From: Paracoccaceae bacterium
GTDB lineage: Bacteria; Pseudomonadota; Alphaproteobacteria; Rhodobacterales; Rhodobacteraceae
DNA length: 64,000 bases
NCBI GenBank assembly: GCA_021647745.1
Contig: JAKIUB010000005.1
Location: 1 to 64,000 of the forward strand
Direction of reading: 5' to 3'
Part shown: piece after piece, positions 42,161-50,179 of the stretch
Layout: every line of letters starts with the position of its first letter
Position numbering within the stretch: the stretch's first letter is position 1
Translations under genes and position numbers: made by a program
The notes under the pieces: model-generated
Seen by the model: the letters and a program-made list of their open reading frames with translations, nothing else
Told to the model about the DNA's origin: nothing
The model's database searches: none

Positions 42161-43677
42161 GAGGCCCGCATAATATCTGGCGGCTGATCCGCACCGGAGC
42201 CACATTCGAGCGCTCGGGCGCGATGGATGTGGCGCTCGACGCGATGGAAGCCCCGACCAGCATTCGCATTGCGGCAAAGGTGTTGGTCTGGCCCTTCAAG
42301 TGGTTGGGCTTAAAGGGCGACCCCGAGCAGCCGCCGGTGCTGCGTGCGCTGGTGGCGCTTGGCCCTGCCTATATCAAGTTTGGCCAGCTGATGAGCACCC
42401 GCCCCGATGTGGTTGGCCAGCAGATGGCCGACGAGCTGAAAGTGCTACAAGACAGCCTGCCGCCGTTTTCGACCGCCGAGGCGATTGCCGAGGTGGAGCG
42501 CGAACTGGGCATCATGGTATCGACGTATTTTTCGGAGTTTTCCGAGCCGGTGGCGGCGGCATCACTGGCGCAGGTGCACAGGGCGGTGATCCGCGAAACA
42601 GGGCAGGCCGTGGCGGTAAAGGTGCTGCGTCCGGGCATTGAAAAGGCGTTTATGCGCGATGTTGATGCTTTTCATTTTGCCGCCAAAGTGGTCGAGGCCT
42701 TTGCCCCCTTCGCCCGCCGCCTGAAGCCCACCAGCGTGATCGACCATTTCGAAGGCATCGTGCGCGCGGAGCTTGATCTGCGCACCGAGGCCAGCGCCGG
42801 TGACGAATTTGCCGCCAACACCAAAAACGACAAAGGCTTTAGCGTGCCGGCCCTGATCTGGCCGCTATCTGCCCGCCGTGTGATGACCACAGAATGGGTC
42901 GAGGGCATTCCGCTTGGCGATGTCGAGGCGCTTCTGGCCACCGATCTTGATCCGGTCGAGTTTTCGACCCGCATCATCGAGACCTTTTTGCGCCACGCCC
43001 TGCGTGACGGGTTTTTCCATGGCGATATGCATCAGGGCAACTTGAAATACACCGAAAACGGCGACCTTGTGGCGTTTGATTTCGGTATCATGGGCCGGAT
43101 AGACAGCAACACCCGCCGCGCTTATGCCCAGATACTGTTTGGCTTCCTGAAGCGCGACTATAAGCGTGTTGCCGAGGTTCATTTCGAGGCCGGCTATGTG
43201 CCCGCCGATCAGGATGTAGAAGAATTCGCCCTGGCTATCCGCGCCATCGGCGAGCCGATTTTCGGTCAGGATGCCAGCCAGATATCCATGGCGCGCCTGC
43301 TCTCGCAACTGTTTGATGTGACCGAGCGTTTTGGAATGGAAACCCGCACAGAGCTGATATTGCTGCAACGCACGATGGTGGTGGTTGAAGGCGTGGCCCG
43401 CACCATAAACCCCGATATGAACATGTGGGAAGGCTCCCACACCGTGGTCGAAACCTATATCCGCGATTCACTTGGCCCCAAGGCGATGGGTAAAGATCTG
43501 TTTGATACCCTCAAGGTGCTGGCCCGTTTTGGCCCGCTCTTGCCGCAACTGGCCGAAACCGCGCTGCTGCAGGCCGCTGCTCCACCACCACCACCGCGTA
43601 AGCCAAGGTGGACCAACCCGCGCTCGCTGGTGCTGGGCGCGCTGGTCGGGGCTGCGGTGATGTGGCTGCTGCGCTAG
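42157..43677 (+). CDS. ubiB: Ubiquinone biosynthesis kinase-like protein UbiB
   Basis: A 506-aa atypical kinase/ATPase of the UbiB/COQ8 family, needed for ubiquinone synthesis. The KxGQ motif is IKFGQLMSTRPD; the Ala-rich loop is VAAASLAQVHRA; VKVLRPGI and GFFHGDMHQGNL with FDFGIMGRID complete the protein-kinase-like core. A C-terminal hydrophobic segment (LVLGALVGAAVMWLL) anchors it to the membrane. The stop lies 4 bp from the convergent pagL-like gene. Confidence 0.96.
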   Translation: MRGPHNIWRLIRTGATFERSGAMDVALDAMEAPTSIRIAAKVLVWPFKWLGLKGDPEQPPVLRALVALGPAYIKFGQLMSTRPDVVGQQMADELKVLQDSLPPFSTAEAIAEVERELGIMVSTYFSEFSEPVAAASLAQVHRAVIRETGQAVAVKVLRPGIEKAFMRDVDAFHFAAKVVEAFAPFARRLKPTSVIDHFEGIVRAELDLRTEASAGDEFAANTKNDKGFSVPALIWPLSARRVMTTEWVEGIPLGDVEALLATDLDPVEFSTRIIETFLRHALRDGFFHGDMHQGNLKYTENGDLVAFDFGIMGRIDSNTRRAYAQILFGFLKRDYKRVAEVHFEAGYVPADQDVEEFALAIRAIGEPIFGQDASQISMARLLSQLFDVTERFGMETRTELILLQRTMVVVEGVARTINPDMNMWEGSHTVVETYIRDSLGPKAMGKDLFDTLKVLARFGPLLPQLAETALLQAAAPPPPPRKPRWTNPRSLVLGALVGAAVMWLLR

Positions 43678-43681
43678 ACCC

Positions 43682-44194
43682 TCAATTAAACGATTTGGAA
43701 ACCCTCAATTGCAGGGTTTCCATGCCGGGGTTAACCCTTGCGATATCCCCGTTGGAGCGGTGGTCATACGAGATAGACACCCGCCAGTCATCGCCAAATC
43801 GCAAACCCAGCTCCACCCCCGAGCGGAACTCGAGCGGAAAGCCAAGGTCAATATCGCCGCCACGCACATATATACCCGGCGTAAAGCTGAAACCGGCAAA
43901 GACCGGCACCCCCGCCAGCTCGAAATCAAACTGCTGATACAAGCCGTAGCCAAGCCATGCCCCGCCCTTTTCAGTGAGCGAAAAATCAACCAGCGTGTTG
44001 TAGCGCTTCCATTTTTCCAGCAGATAGGTCATCCGTAATTCGCGACCGGTGAAGCGCCGGCTCGTCACCACCAAGCCCGCCGAAGTGGTCAGCTGTCCGC
44101 TGACATCGGCGCGCTGCACATTCCAGCCTTCACCCTCGATGCCCTCGCCAAACAGGCTCATCAGCGCAAACAGAACCGCAAATTCGCCCTTCAT
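43682..44194 (-). CDS. PagL-like lipid A 3-O-deacylase (acyloxyacyl hydrolase)
   Basis: A 170-aa predicted outer-membrane barrel. The catalytic layout of PagL is reproduced: H145, S147 and E159 in YDHRSNGDIARVNPGMETL, with the same spacings as H126/S128/E140 of Pseudomonas PagL. FRSGVELGLRFGDDWRVSISY precedes it, and the chain ends in Phe-Asn. The N-terminus (KGEFAVLFALMSLFGEGIEG) is a weak signal peptide. It would trim lipid A acyl chains. Confidence 0.85.
   Translation of the reverse strand: MKGEFAVLFALMSLFGEGIEGEGWNVQRADVSGQLTTSAGLVVTSRRFTGRELRMTYLLEKWKRYNTLVDFSLTEKGGAWLGYGLYQQFDFELAGVPVFAGFSFTPGIYVRGGDIDLGFPLEFRSGVELGLRFGDDWRVSISYDHRSNGDIARVNPGMETLQLRVSKSFN
43697..43721. other. Perfect stem-loop at the ubiB/pagL convergent ends
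   Basis: GGAAACCCT (43697-43705) and AGGGTTTCC (43713-43721) form 9-bp arms around CAATTGC, inside the last codons of the minus-strand gene and 20 bp past the ubiB stop. No T-run follows on the plus strand. It may stabilise or end ubiB mRNA while being coding on the other strand. Confidence 0.45.
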
Positions 44195-44269
44195 GCTATT
44201 TCCCTCTTTGCCAGACTGGATTATTCGGCCATAATACGGTGTTGTTATCCGGTTTTCAGAGGAAATACT

Positions 44270-44701
44270 ATGGCATTGAAATACCTTCATACAATGGTGC
44301 GGGTTAAAGACCTCGACGCCGCACTACACTTTTACCGCGACCTTCTCGGACTGGAAGAAACCCGCCGATACGAGAGCGAAAAGGGCCGTTTTACCCTGCT
44401 TTTTCTTGCCCCGCCGGGCCAGCACGAGGCCCCTTTGGAGCTGACCTATAACTGGGATGGCGATGACGATCTGCCCTCTGACAGCCGCCATTTTGGCCAC
44501 CTTGCCTACGGGGTGGATGATATATACGCCACCTGCCAGCGGCTGCTGGAGGCAGGGGTAACCATCAACCGTCCGCCGCGCGATGGCCGCATGGCCTTTA
44601 TTCGTTCGCCCGATAATATCTCGATAGAGCTTTTGCAAAACGGTGATAGCTTGCCACCCCGAGAGCCATGGGCCAGCATGGAAAGCACGGGCCACTGGTA
44701 G
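44270..44701 (+). CDS. gloA: Lactoylglutathione lyase (glyoxalase I)
   Basis: A 143-aa metalloenzyme converting the methylglyoxal-glutathione hemithioacetal to S-lactoylglutathione. Metal ligands and fold motifs: LHTMVRVKDLDAALHFYRDLLGLEE, PLELTYNWD, HFGHLAYGVDDIYATC and PDNISIELLQ. AGAGGAAA precedes the start. It is divergent from the pagL-like gene. Confidence 0.95.
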   Translation: MALKYLHTMVRVKDLDAALHFYRDLLGLEETRRYESEKGRFTLLFLAPPGQHEAPLELTYNWDGDDDLPSDSRHFGHLAYGVDDIYATCQRLLEAGVTINRPPRDGRMAFIRSPDNISIELLQNGDSLPPREPWASMESTGHW

Positions 44702-44974
44702 ATGAAGATCGCCCATATCAGCGATCTGCACATCGCTTCGGGCGACACCTTCGGCATAGCGCCGATGGCGAAAACCTCACGCGTGTGCTGGCGTATATCA
44801 ACAGTATCGCACCGGATATTGTGTTGGTCAGCGGTGATATTGCCAACAACGCTTGCACCAAAGAAACCACCCGCGCTTGCTTATCTTTTACATATGTCCA
44901 ATGCCGACGGAGGGCTGATCACCCATCAAATCACGCTGGACGATCCGACCGGTCCCTATGCCTTTGCGCCTTAA
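44702..44974 (+). pseudogene. Decayed calcineurin-like metallophosphoesterase
   Basis: The start reads MKIAHISDLHIASGDTFG, the classic N-terminus of a class III cyclic-nucleotide-type phosphodiesterase. Near 44762 the frame shifts by one base; the neighbouring frame continues ENLTRVLAYINSIAPDIVLVSGDIANN, with the metal-binding GD. After about 44860 most of the enzyme is missing, including the GNHD and later His motifs. The tail returns in the first frame as GGLITHQITLDDPTGPYAFAP, the usual C-terminus. So about one third of the gene is left, with a frameshift and a large internal deletion. It abuts gloA with no gap. Confidence 0.85.
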
Positions 44975-45573
44975 TATCCACCCAAAAGCACCACAGCGAC
45001 CCCGAGCAGAATGATTGCTGCCATTGTCCAGTTAAAGATGCGCAGCCGTATGGAGCTATGCAGCCAGCGCGCCAAAAACATACCAAACCACGCCCAGCCG
45101 GTGGCCGATGTCGCCCCGCCAGCCATCGCCACACTGGCCATGATCGCCGCGCTCAAAACCGGCGATTGCGGGTCCAGAAACTGGGCAGAAATGCTGATTG
45201 CCATAATCCACGCCTTGGGGTTTACCCACTGAAACGCCGCCGCTTGCACAAAGGTAAACGGCTTTGTTGCCGCCCCCGCCTCGCCGGGCCGCTTGGCGGT
45301 GGCGATCTTCCATGCCACCCAGACCAGCATCGCCGCGCCACCCCAGCGCAGGGCCACATGCAGTGCCGGATAGCGCAAAAACACCTCGCCCAGCCCGAGC
45401 GCAATGGCAAACATCATAAAGCCAAAGCCGATAAACACCCCGAAAATATGCGGCGCTGTGGCGCGCAACCCATAGTTTACCCCCGAGGCTGCGAGCATCA
45501 TATTATTTGGTCCCGGTGTCCAGGAGGCGGCCAACAGGATGCCGAAAAGGGCTATGAGTGCATCAAATGTCAT
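44971..45573 (-). CDS. LysE/RhtB-family exporter
   Basis: A 200-aa inner-membrane protein with about six hydrophobic segments. TPGPNNMMLAASGVNYGLRA is the family N-terminal signature, and FQWVNPKAWIMAIS the central one. Members export amino acids or related metabolites; the substrate is unknown. It is convergent with, and overlaps by 4 bp, the decayed phosphodiesterase gene. Confidence 0.93.
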   Translation of the reverse strand: MTFDALIALFGILLAASWTPGPNNMMLAASGVNYGLRATAPHIFGVFIGFGFMMFAIALGLGEVFLRYPALHVALRWGGAAMLVWVAWKIATAKRPGEAGAATKPFTFVQAAAFQWVNPKAWIMAISISAQFLDPQSPVLSAAIMASVAMAGGATSATGWAWFGMFLARWLHSSIRLRIFNWTMAAIILLGVAVVLLGGY

Positions 45574-45605
45574 GAAGGGCCTTTAGGTCAATTTAGCTGA
45601 CCCTT

Positions 45606-46757
45606 TCAGCCTTTGACCATCTTGTCAAGCGCGGTGGCTCCAAGGGTAAAGCCTGAAGATATCCACAAGGCTTCCAGCCGTTTCAGCTCGGCGCCAAGCG
45701 CGGGGCCGGGCGGTATCCGGTCCACCAACCGGTCCGCCTTCAGGGGGAATATCTGACCGGCCGCCGCCTCGATATCGCGGGCCACCCGCGCCTCGACCGG
45801 CACACCGATACTGGCGCATTGCACCAGTAACGCATCCACTGCCGCTTCTGCGCCAAGGCGATATCCGGCCTCGATCAGGCTGGGCATGGCCGTGGCTTTA
45901 CCAATATCCGCCAGCGCTTTTTGCTCGGCTTTCGAGAGCCGCCAGCGCACGGCCGCATCCTGCCCGCCCAGCGCCGCCAGCCGCCGCAACCAGCGTATGG
46001 GCTGACCGGATTCGACCATAACCAAGGGTGCAATAAAGCGCGGATCCGCCCCCGGCAGCACCCGCGCCAACACGCCGGTTTGCGCCATTATTGCCAGCGC
46101 CGGAGCCGGGTCCGGCGCGGCCAGCAGCTTGCGCATTTCGCCCCCCACACGCTCGGCTGACAGCGTCTCCAGGCCGTCCAGATGGGCCGATATAGCCGCG
46201 ATCGCCTCCATATCCGGCCCGTTCAGCGGGTCACAATATAGCGCATAAAACCGGAAATAGCGCAGGCTGCGCAGGTGGTCTTCCTCGATCCGCGCAAAGG
46301 CGTTTTCGATAAAGCACAAGCGGCGCGCCAGCAGGTCATCCAGCCCGCCAAGGGGGTCGATCACCGTGCCGTCAGCCGTCGCATAAAGGGCGTTCATGGT
46401 GAAGTCGCGGCGCTTTGCATCCTCCTTTATATCGGTTGAAAATGCCACCACCGCGTGGCGCCCATCGGTGGTTATATCCTTGCGAAAGGTTGTTATCTCG
46501 TAGGCTTCACCCCTGTAAACCACAGTTACCGTACCGTGGGTAATACCCGTTGGCACCGCCTTCAGACCGGCAGATTGCGCCAGATCCATCACGGCTTCGG
46601 GTAGGGCATCGGTGGCGATATCCACGTCTTTTACCGGCAAGCCGAATAGTTCGTTGCGCACACATCCACCAACCGCCAGCGCCCGATACCCCGCCCTCTC
46701 CAGCATGTCAAAAACCGGTTGTGCAGCAGCCAGCCATGTTGCGCCCGTCACCTTCAT
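45606..46757 (-). CDS. cca: CCA tRNA nucleotidyltransferase
   Basis: A 383-aa class II nucleotidyltransferase (poly(A) polymerase family) repairing or adding tRNA 3' CCA. Signatures: RALAVGGCVRNELFGLPVKDVDIATDA with the catalytic Asp pair, RRDFTMNALYATADG, and RLCFIENAFARIEEDHLRSLRYFRF. The tRNA-Lys in this window has an encoded CCA, so repair is the likely main role. It overlaps the Nudix gene by ATGA. Confidence 0.95.
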   Translation of the reverse strand: MKVTGATWLAAAQPVFDMLERAGYRALAVGGCVRNELFGLPVKDVDIATDALPEAVMDLAQSAGLKAVPTGITHGTVTVVYRGEAYEITTFRKDITTDGRHAVVAFSTDIKEDAKRRDFTMNALYATADGTVIDPLGGLDDLLARRLCFIENAFARIEEDHLRSLRYFRFYALYCDPLNGPDMEAIAAISAHLDGLETLSAERVGGEMRKLLAAPDPAPALAIMAQTGVLARVLPGADPRFIAPLVMVESGQPIRWLRRLAALGGQDAAVRWRLSKAEQKALADIGKATAMPSLIEAGYRLGAEAAVDALLVQCASIGVPVEARVARDIEAAAGQIFPLKADRLVDRIPPGPALGAELKRLEALWISSGFTLGATALDKMVKG

Positions 46758-47344
46758 GTTGTCTCCAGTCTGTCGGCCAGATTACGGATCATCCGCGCGC
46801 TGGCCCCCCATATATAATGCGGCCCATAGGGAATGGCGAGGTAGCCACGCGCCCGGCCCTGCCACAGCCGGCTGTGCAAAACCATGTTGCGCCGCGCCAT
46901 CAAAAAATCAAGCGGCACAGAAAACACCTCCTCGACCTCGCCCGGATCAGGGCGTGCCACAAACCCCGCCGCCACCAGCCCGACCTGCGGGCTGATTTCA
47001 AAACCGGTGGCCGAAACATGTCCCTCCAGCGCCCCCAGCGGCACCACATCTGCCAGCCCGATCTCCTCGGACGCCTCGCGCGTGGCGGCGGCCCACAGGC
47101 TGCTATCCTCCGGCTCGACCTTGCCACCCGGAAACGAAACCTGGCCCGGATGCTGGCGCAAATGCGCGGCGCGGCGGGTAAAAATAACCCCCAGCCCGCG
47201 CGGGGTTTCTTGCAGCGCGATCAGCACGGCAGCAGGGCGCAACGCTTGTTTTTCCGGCTGAAAATCAGGGGCATAATCAAAATCGGACGAGGGCGCAGGG
47301 CCCGGCCCGGCCAGAGCGACGCGGATATCTTTTGCCGTGATCAT
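46754..47344 (-). CDS. Nudix hydrolase, CoA pyrophosphatase type
   Basis: A 196-aa enzyme. GVIFTRRAAHLRQHPGQVSFPGGKVEP followed by a Nudix helix ending REASEEIGL is typical of the CoA pyrophosphatase (NudL) group, which hydrolyses CoA derivatives. It lies between cobQ and cca, both overlapping by ATGA. Confidence 0.92.
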   Translation of the reverse strand: MITAKDIRVALAGPGPAPSSDFDYAPDFQPEKQALRPAAVLIALQETPRGLGVIFTRRAAHLRQHPGQVSFPGGKVEPEDSSLWAAATREASEEIGLADVVPLGALEGHVSATGFEISPQVGLVAAGFVARPDPGEVEEVFSVPLDFLMARRNMVLHSRLWQGRARGYLAIPYGPHYIWGASARMIRNLADRLETT

Positions 47345-48789
47345 CGCGCCAGCTCAAGCAGGGTATCAAGATCAAGATGCGCTTCGATGTGATCCGCCAG
47401 CGCATCGAGCGCTTCTTCCACCCCTGCGCCATAAGCCAGCCCGCTGCCGTCCGCGCCTTGCGCCCTTAGCCATGCATCGCGAAAGCTGTCCTCACTAAAC
47501 AGTCCGTGCAAATAGGTGCCGCCGACCTGCCCGTTGGCGCTGGTTGCGCCCTCTGGCTGCCCTTTGACATTAAAGATCGGGCGGGCGCGGTCGGGGCCAT
47601 GGGTGCTGCCGATATGTATTTCATATCCGCTAACCACTGCGCCCGAGCCGATATGCGCGGCCTTGACCCGCCGCACCTGTTTGGCCGCGTGCATATCGGT
47701 TTCGACGTCCAGATAGCCAAGGCCCGCCACGGTGCAAGGGGGGCCCTCGACGCCGTTTGGGTCGTTAATGTGCTGGCCCAGCATCTGGTAGCCGCCGCAA
47801 ATGCCCAGCACCTTGCCGCCGCGCCGCAGGTGGGCGTGCAGGTCGATATCCCAGCCCTGCGCGCGAAAAAACGCAAGGTCCTTGATGGTGGATTTACTGC
47901 CGGGGATCAGCACAAGATCCGCATCGCCCGGCAGTGGCTGGCCTGCGGGAACCATGGTAACCCGCAGGTTCGGCTCGGCCATCAGCGGGTCGAGATCATC
48001 AAAATTGGCCATGCGGGAAAGCTGCGGCACCGCGATGTGGTAACTGCCAGTGCCGCCCGAGCGGATATCTAGCGTGTCTTCGGCGGGCAGGCGGTGCGCG
48101 GCCTCAAACCACGGCAGGGTGCCAAGGCCGCACCAACCGGTATGGGCCTCTATCGCCTTGAAACCCTCATCAAACAGCGATGGATCACCACGAAATTTAT
48201 TGACGATAAACCCCTTGATCCGGCTTGCATCCGCGCCCGATATCACCGCCTTGGTGCCAACGATTTGCGCGATGACCCCGCCTCGCTCAATATCACCGAC
48301 CAGCAGTACGGGGATGCAAGCCGCCTCGGCAAAACCCATATTGGCGATATCACCCTCGCGCAGATTTATTTCGGCCGGAGAGCCGGCCCCTTCGATAATC
48401 ACAATATCGGCCACCGCGCGCAGACGGTCAAAGCTTTCCAGAACCCGTGGCATCAGCGTGGCTTTCAGCGCGCCGTATTCGCGGGCCTTTAGCGTGGTTA
48501 GTCGCTGGCCTTGCACGACCACCTGCGCGCCGGTTTCGCTTTCGGGTTTCAGCAGGATCGGGTTCATGTCCACATGCGGCTCGACCCCGCAGGCCAGCGC
48601 CTGCAAGGCCTGCGCGCGGCCAATTTCACCACCCTCGGCCACGGCGGCATTATTGGACATGTTTTGCGGCTTGAACGGGCGCACGCGAAGCCCGCGCCGC
48701 AGGAAGGCGCGGCAGATCCCTGCCACCAAAAGGGATTTTCCCACATTGGAGCCGGTGCCCTGAATCATGATCGCGCGGGTTTTTTGCAT
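47341..48789 (-). CDS. cobQ: Cobyric acid synthase CobQ
   Basis: A 482-aa amidotransferase that amidates four side chains of adenosylcobyrinate a,c-diamide. The dethiobiotin-synthetase-like N-terminal domain has MIQGTGSNVGKSLLVAG and PFKPQNMSNNAAV; the glutaminase domain has LGICGGYQMLGQ with the nucleophilic Cys and GTYLHGLF with the His. No other cobalamin genes are nearby, and the short upstream gap (48790-48837) has no room for a B12 riboswitch. ATG48789 is used; homology does not extend upstream. Confidence 0.95.
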   Translation of the reverse strand: MQKTRAIMIQGTGSNVGKSLLVAGICRAFLRRGLRVRPFKPQNMSNNAAVAEGGEIGRAQALQALACGVEPHVDMNPILLKPESETGAQVVVQGQRLTTLKAREYGALKATLMPRVLESFDRLRAVADIVIIEGAGSPAEINLREGDIANMGFAEAACIPVLLVGDIERGGVIAQIVGTKAVISGADASRIKGFIVNKFRGDPSLFDEGFKAIEAHTGWCGLGTLPWFEAAHRLPAEDTLDIRSGGTGSYHIAVPQLSRMANFDDLDPLMAEPNLRVTMVPAGQPLPGDADLVLIPGSKSTIKDLAFFRAQGWDIDLHAHLRRGGKVLGICGGYQMLGQHINDPNGVEGPPCTVAGLGYLDVETDMHAAKQVRRVKAAHIGSGAVVSGYEIHIGSTHGPDRARPIFNVKGQPEGATSANGQVGGTYLHGLFSEDSFRDAWLRAQGADGSGLAYGAGVEEALDALADHIEAHLDLDTLLELAR

Positions 48790-48837
48790 AGGGTTCGGAG
48801 TGCCACAGGCGCGGCGCGGTTTCAACTCAAATGCGCC

Positions 48838-49458
48838 TTAGCTGTCCAGCTTGGCGGTGCCCCAATAATTATATCCGGCGAATTTCGGGCTGGCGATATA
48901 GCCGGTGTCCAGCGTTTCGATTTCAAAGCCGGCCTGCTTGATCAGGGCATCGATCGGGCGGTTGAGATGGCAGCCGCCAGAGAACTTTCCCCAGACCGGA
49001 TTAAGCCTGTCTTGCCAGCGGCGCACGCTTGGGTCCGGCGCTTGGCCGTGTTCGCAGAAAATAAGCTTGCCATTCGGGCGCAGCACGCGGCGCATCTGGG
49101 TGAGGGCAGTGGCGACCTCGGGAATGGTGCAAAGGGTATAGGTGACCAGCACCGTATCGATGGATTGATCATCCAGCGGAATTTCCTCGCCCGGCAGATC
49201 CAGAAAGCTGACCGGCACTGAAGCCTTGGCCGCGACTTTGGCCGCCTTGGTGCGCATTTTGGCCGATGGCTCCAGCCCCCAAACCTTGCTGACGCGGGCG
49301 CTGTCATAATAGGGTAGGTTGAGGCCACTGCCGATGCCGATCTCCAACACCTCGCCCATAGCTTGCGGCACTACCTTTTGCCGCTGCGCCTTGATCGGGC
49401 CGATGCCGCAGGCTTTGTCTATTAAAAACGGCAGGATATTTTTATCGTAAAACCCCAT
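48838..49458 (-). CDS. Class I SAM-dependent methyltransferase
   Basis: A 206-aa methylase. SAM motif VLEIGIGSGLNLPYYD, acidic loop GLEPSAKMRTKA, DTVLVTYTLCTIPE and VLRPNGKLIFCEHG. The pattern, including PVWGKFSGGCHLNRP, resembles UbiE/COQ5-like lipid or phospholipid methyltransferases (Mettl7-like). Its ATG directly follows the TetR stop, so both are co-transcribed. Confidence 0.88.
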   Translation of the reverse strand: MGFYDKNILPFLIDKACGIGPIKAQRQKVVPQAMGEVLEIGIGSGLNLPYYDSARVSKVWGLEPSAKMRTKAAKVAAKASVPVSFLDLPGEEIPLDDQSIDTVLVTYTLCTIPEVATALTQMRRVLRPNGKLIFCEHGQAPDPSVRRWQDRLNPVWGKFSGGCHLNRPIDALIKQAGFEIETLDTGYIASPKFAGYNYWGTAKLDS

Positions 49459-50079
49459 TCAGCCCTCCGGCGCCAGCAGGCGGATAAACATGTTGACGAT
49501 CTTTTCATGAAAGCCGTCAAACTCGGCTTTGCTGTAGGTTTCCGTATGCTCGATCGCCCAGCGGTCCACCGCCATTAAAAGGGCAAGCACGCTTTCCAGC
49601 AGCAGCGAAGTTGGCAGATCATCGCGGATGCTGCCGATCACTTTGCCGTGCTCGAGCAGGCGGGTGACCAGCGCCATCGGCACATCCATCATGCCGGCGC
49701 AAATACCGTTTGGTTCGGGCAGGTTGCGGTGAAACATCCGGCCAACCGCAAAGATTTCGGGATGTTGTGCCAACAGTGCACTAGAGCCTTGCGCCGCCTT
49801 CAGAATTGCGGGCCAAAAGTTCTCCCTGCTCAGGGATTTCGGCTCGAACCCCTGCACCAGCTTGGCAAATGGCGCCAACGCCTGTTGCAGAATTTGCTCG
49901 AACAACTCGGTTTTATTGGCAAAATAATGGTAAAACGAGCTTTTGCTCATGCCAATACCGGCAATGATCCGGTTGAGCGAGGCCTGCTCGAAGCCATGCT
50001 CGGTAAACTCGCGCGTGGCGGCGGCAAATAGCGCGGCGCGGCGCTCGGGCTTCATCTTGGTCGAGGGGTGGTCGTTCAT
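49459..50079 (-). CDS. TetR/AcrR family regulator of the LolA-like/FtsX locus
   Basis: A 206-aa regulator. The HTH spans about residues 12-58 (ALFAAATREFTEHGFEQASLN then AGIGMSKSSFYHYFANKTEL). The C-terminal domain includes PEIFAVGRMFHRNLPEPNG. ATG50079 is preferred: the longer frame from ATG50133 would run through the operator palindrome. No Shine-Dalgarno is obvious. The gene is divergent from the LolA-like gene, and a perfect dyad (50116-50133) lies between them. Confidence 0.9.
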   Translation of the reverse strand: MNDHPSTKMKPERRAALFAAATREFTEHGFEQASLNRIIAGIGMSKSSFYHYFANKTELFEQILQQALAPFAKLVQGFEPKSLSRENFWPAILKAAQGSSALLAQHPEIFAVGRMFHRNLPEPNGICAGMMDVPMALVTRLLEHGKVIGSIRDDLPTSLLLESVLALLMAVDRWAIEHTETYSKAEFDGFHEKIVNMFIRLLAPEG

Positions 50080-50115
50080 GGGCTTGACAGGGCTTTGTGG
50101 GCTGACTAGATTTGA

Positions 50116-50133
50116 TTGGACCGACTGGTCCAA
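50116..50133. promoter_or_regulatory. Perfect TetR-type operator dyad
   Basis: TTGGACC (50116-50122) and GGTCCAA (50127-50133) are exact reverse complements with a GACT spacer, in the intergenic space between the TetR gene and the LolA-like gene. The GACC-N4-GGTC core is the same as at the F420 operon. It is well placed for autoregulation and repression of both divergent units. Confidence 0.78.
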
Positions 50134-50179
50134 AACATCTTACCGGCCCTCGCCCCTTGTTGCAAGTCAGGAGCCAAAT

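Noticed and set aside
48790..48837. Cobalamin riboswitch upstream of cobQ
   Set aside because: The gap is only 48 bp and lacks the B12-box type sequence.
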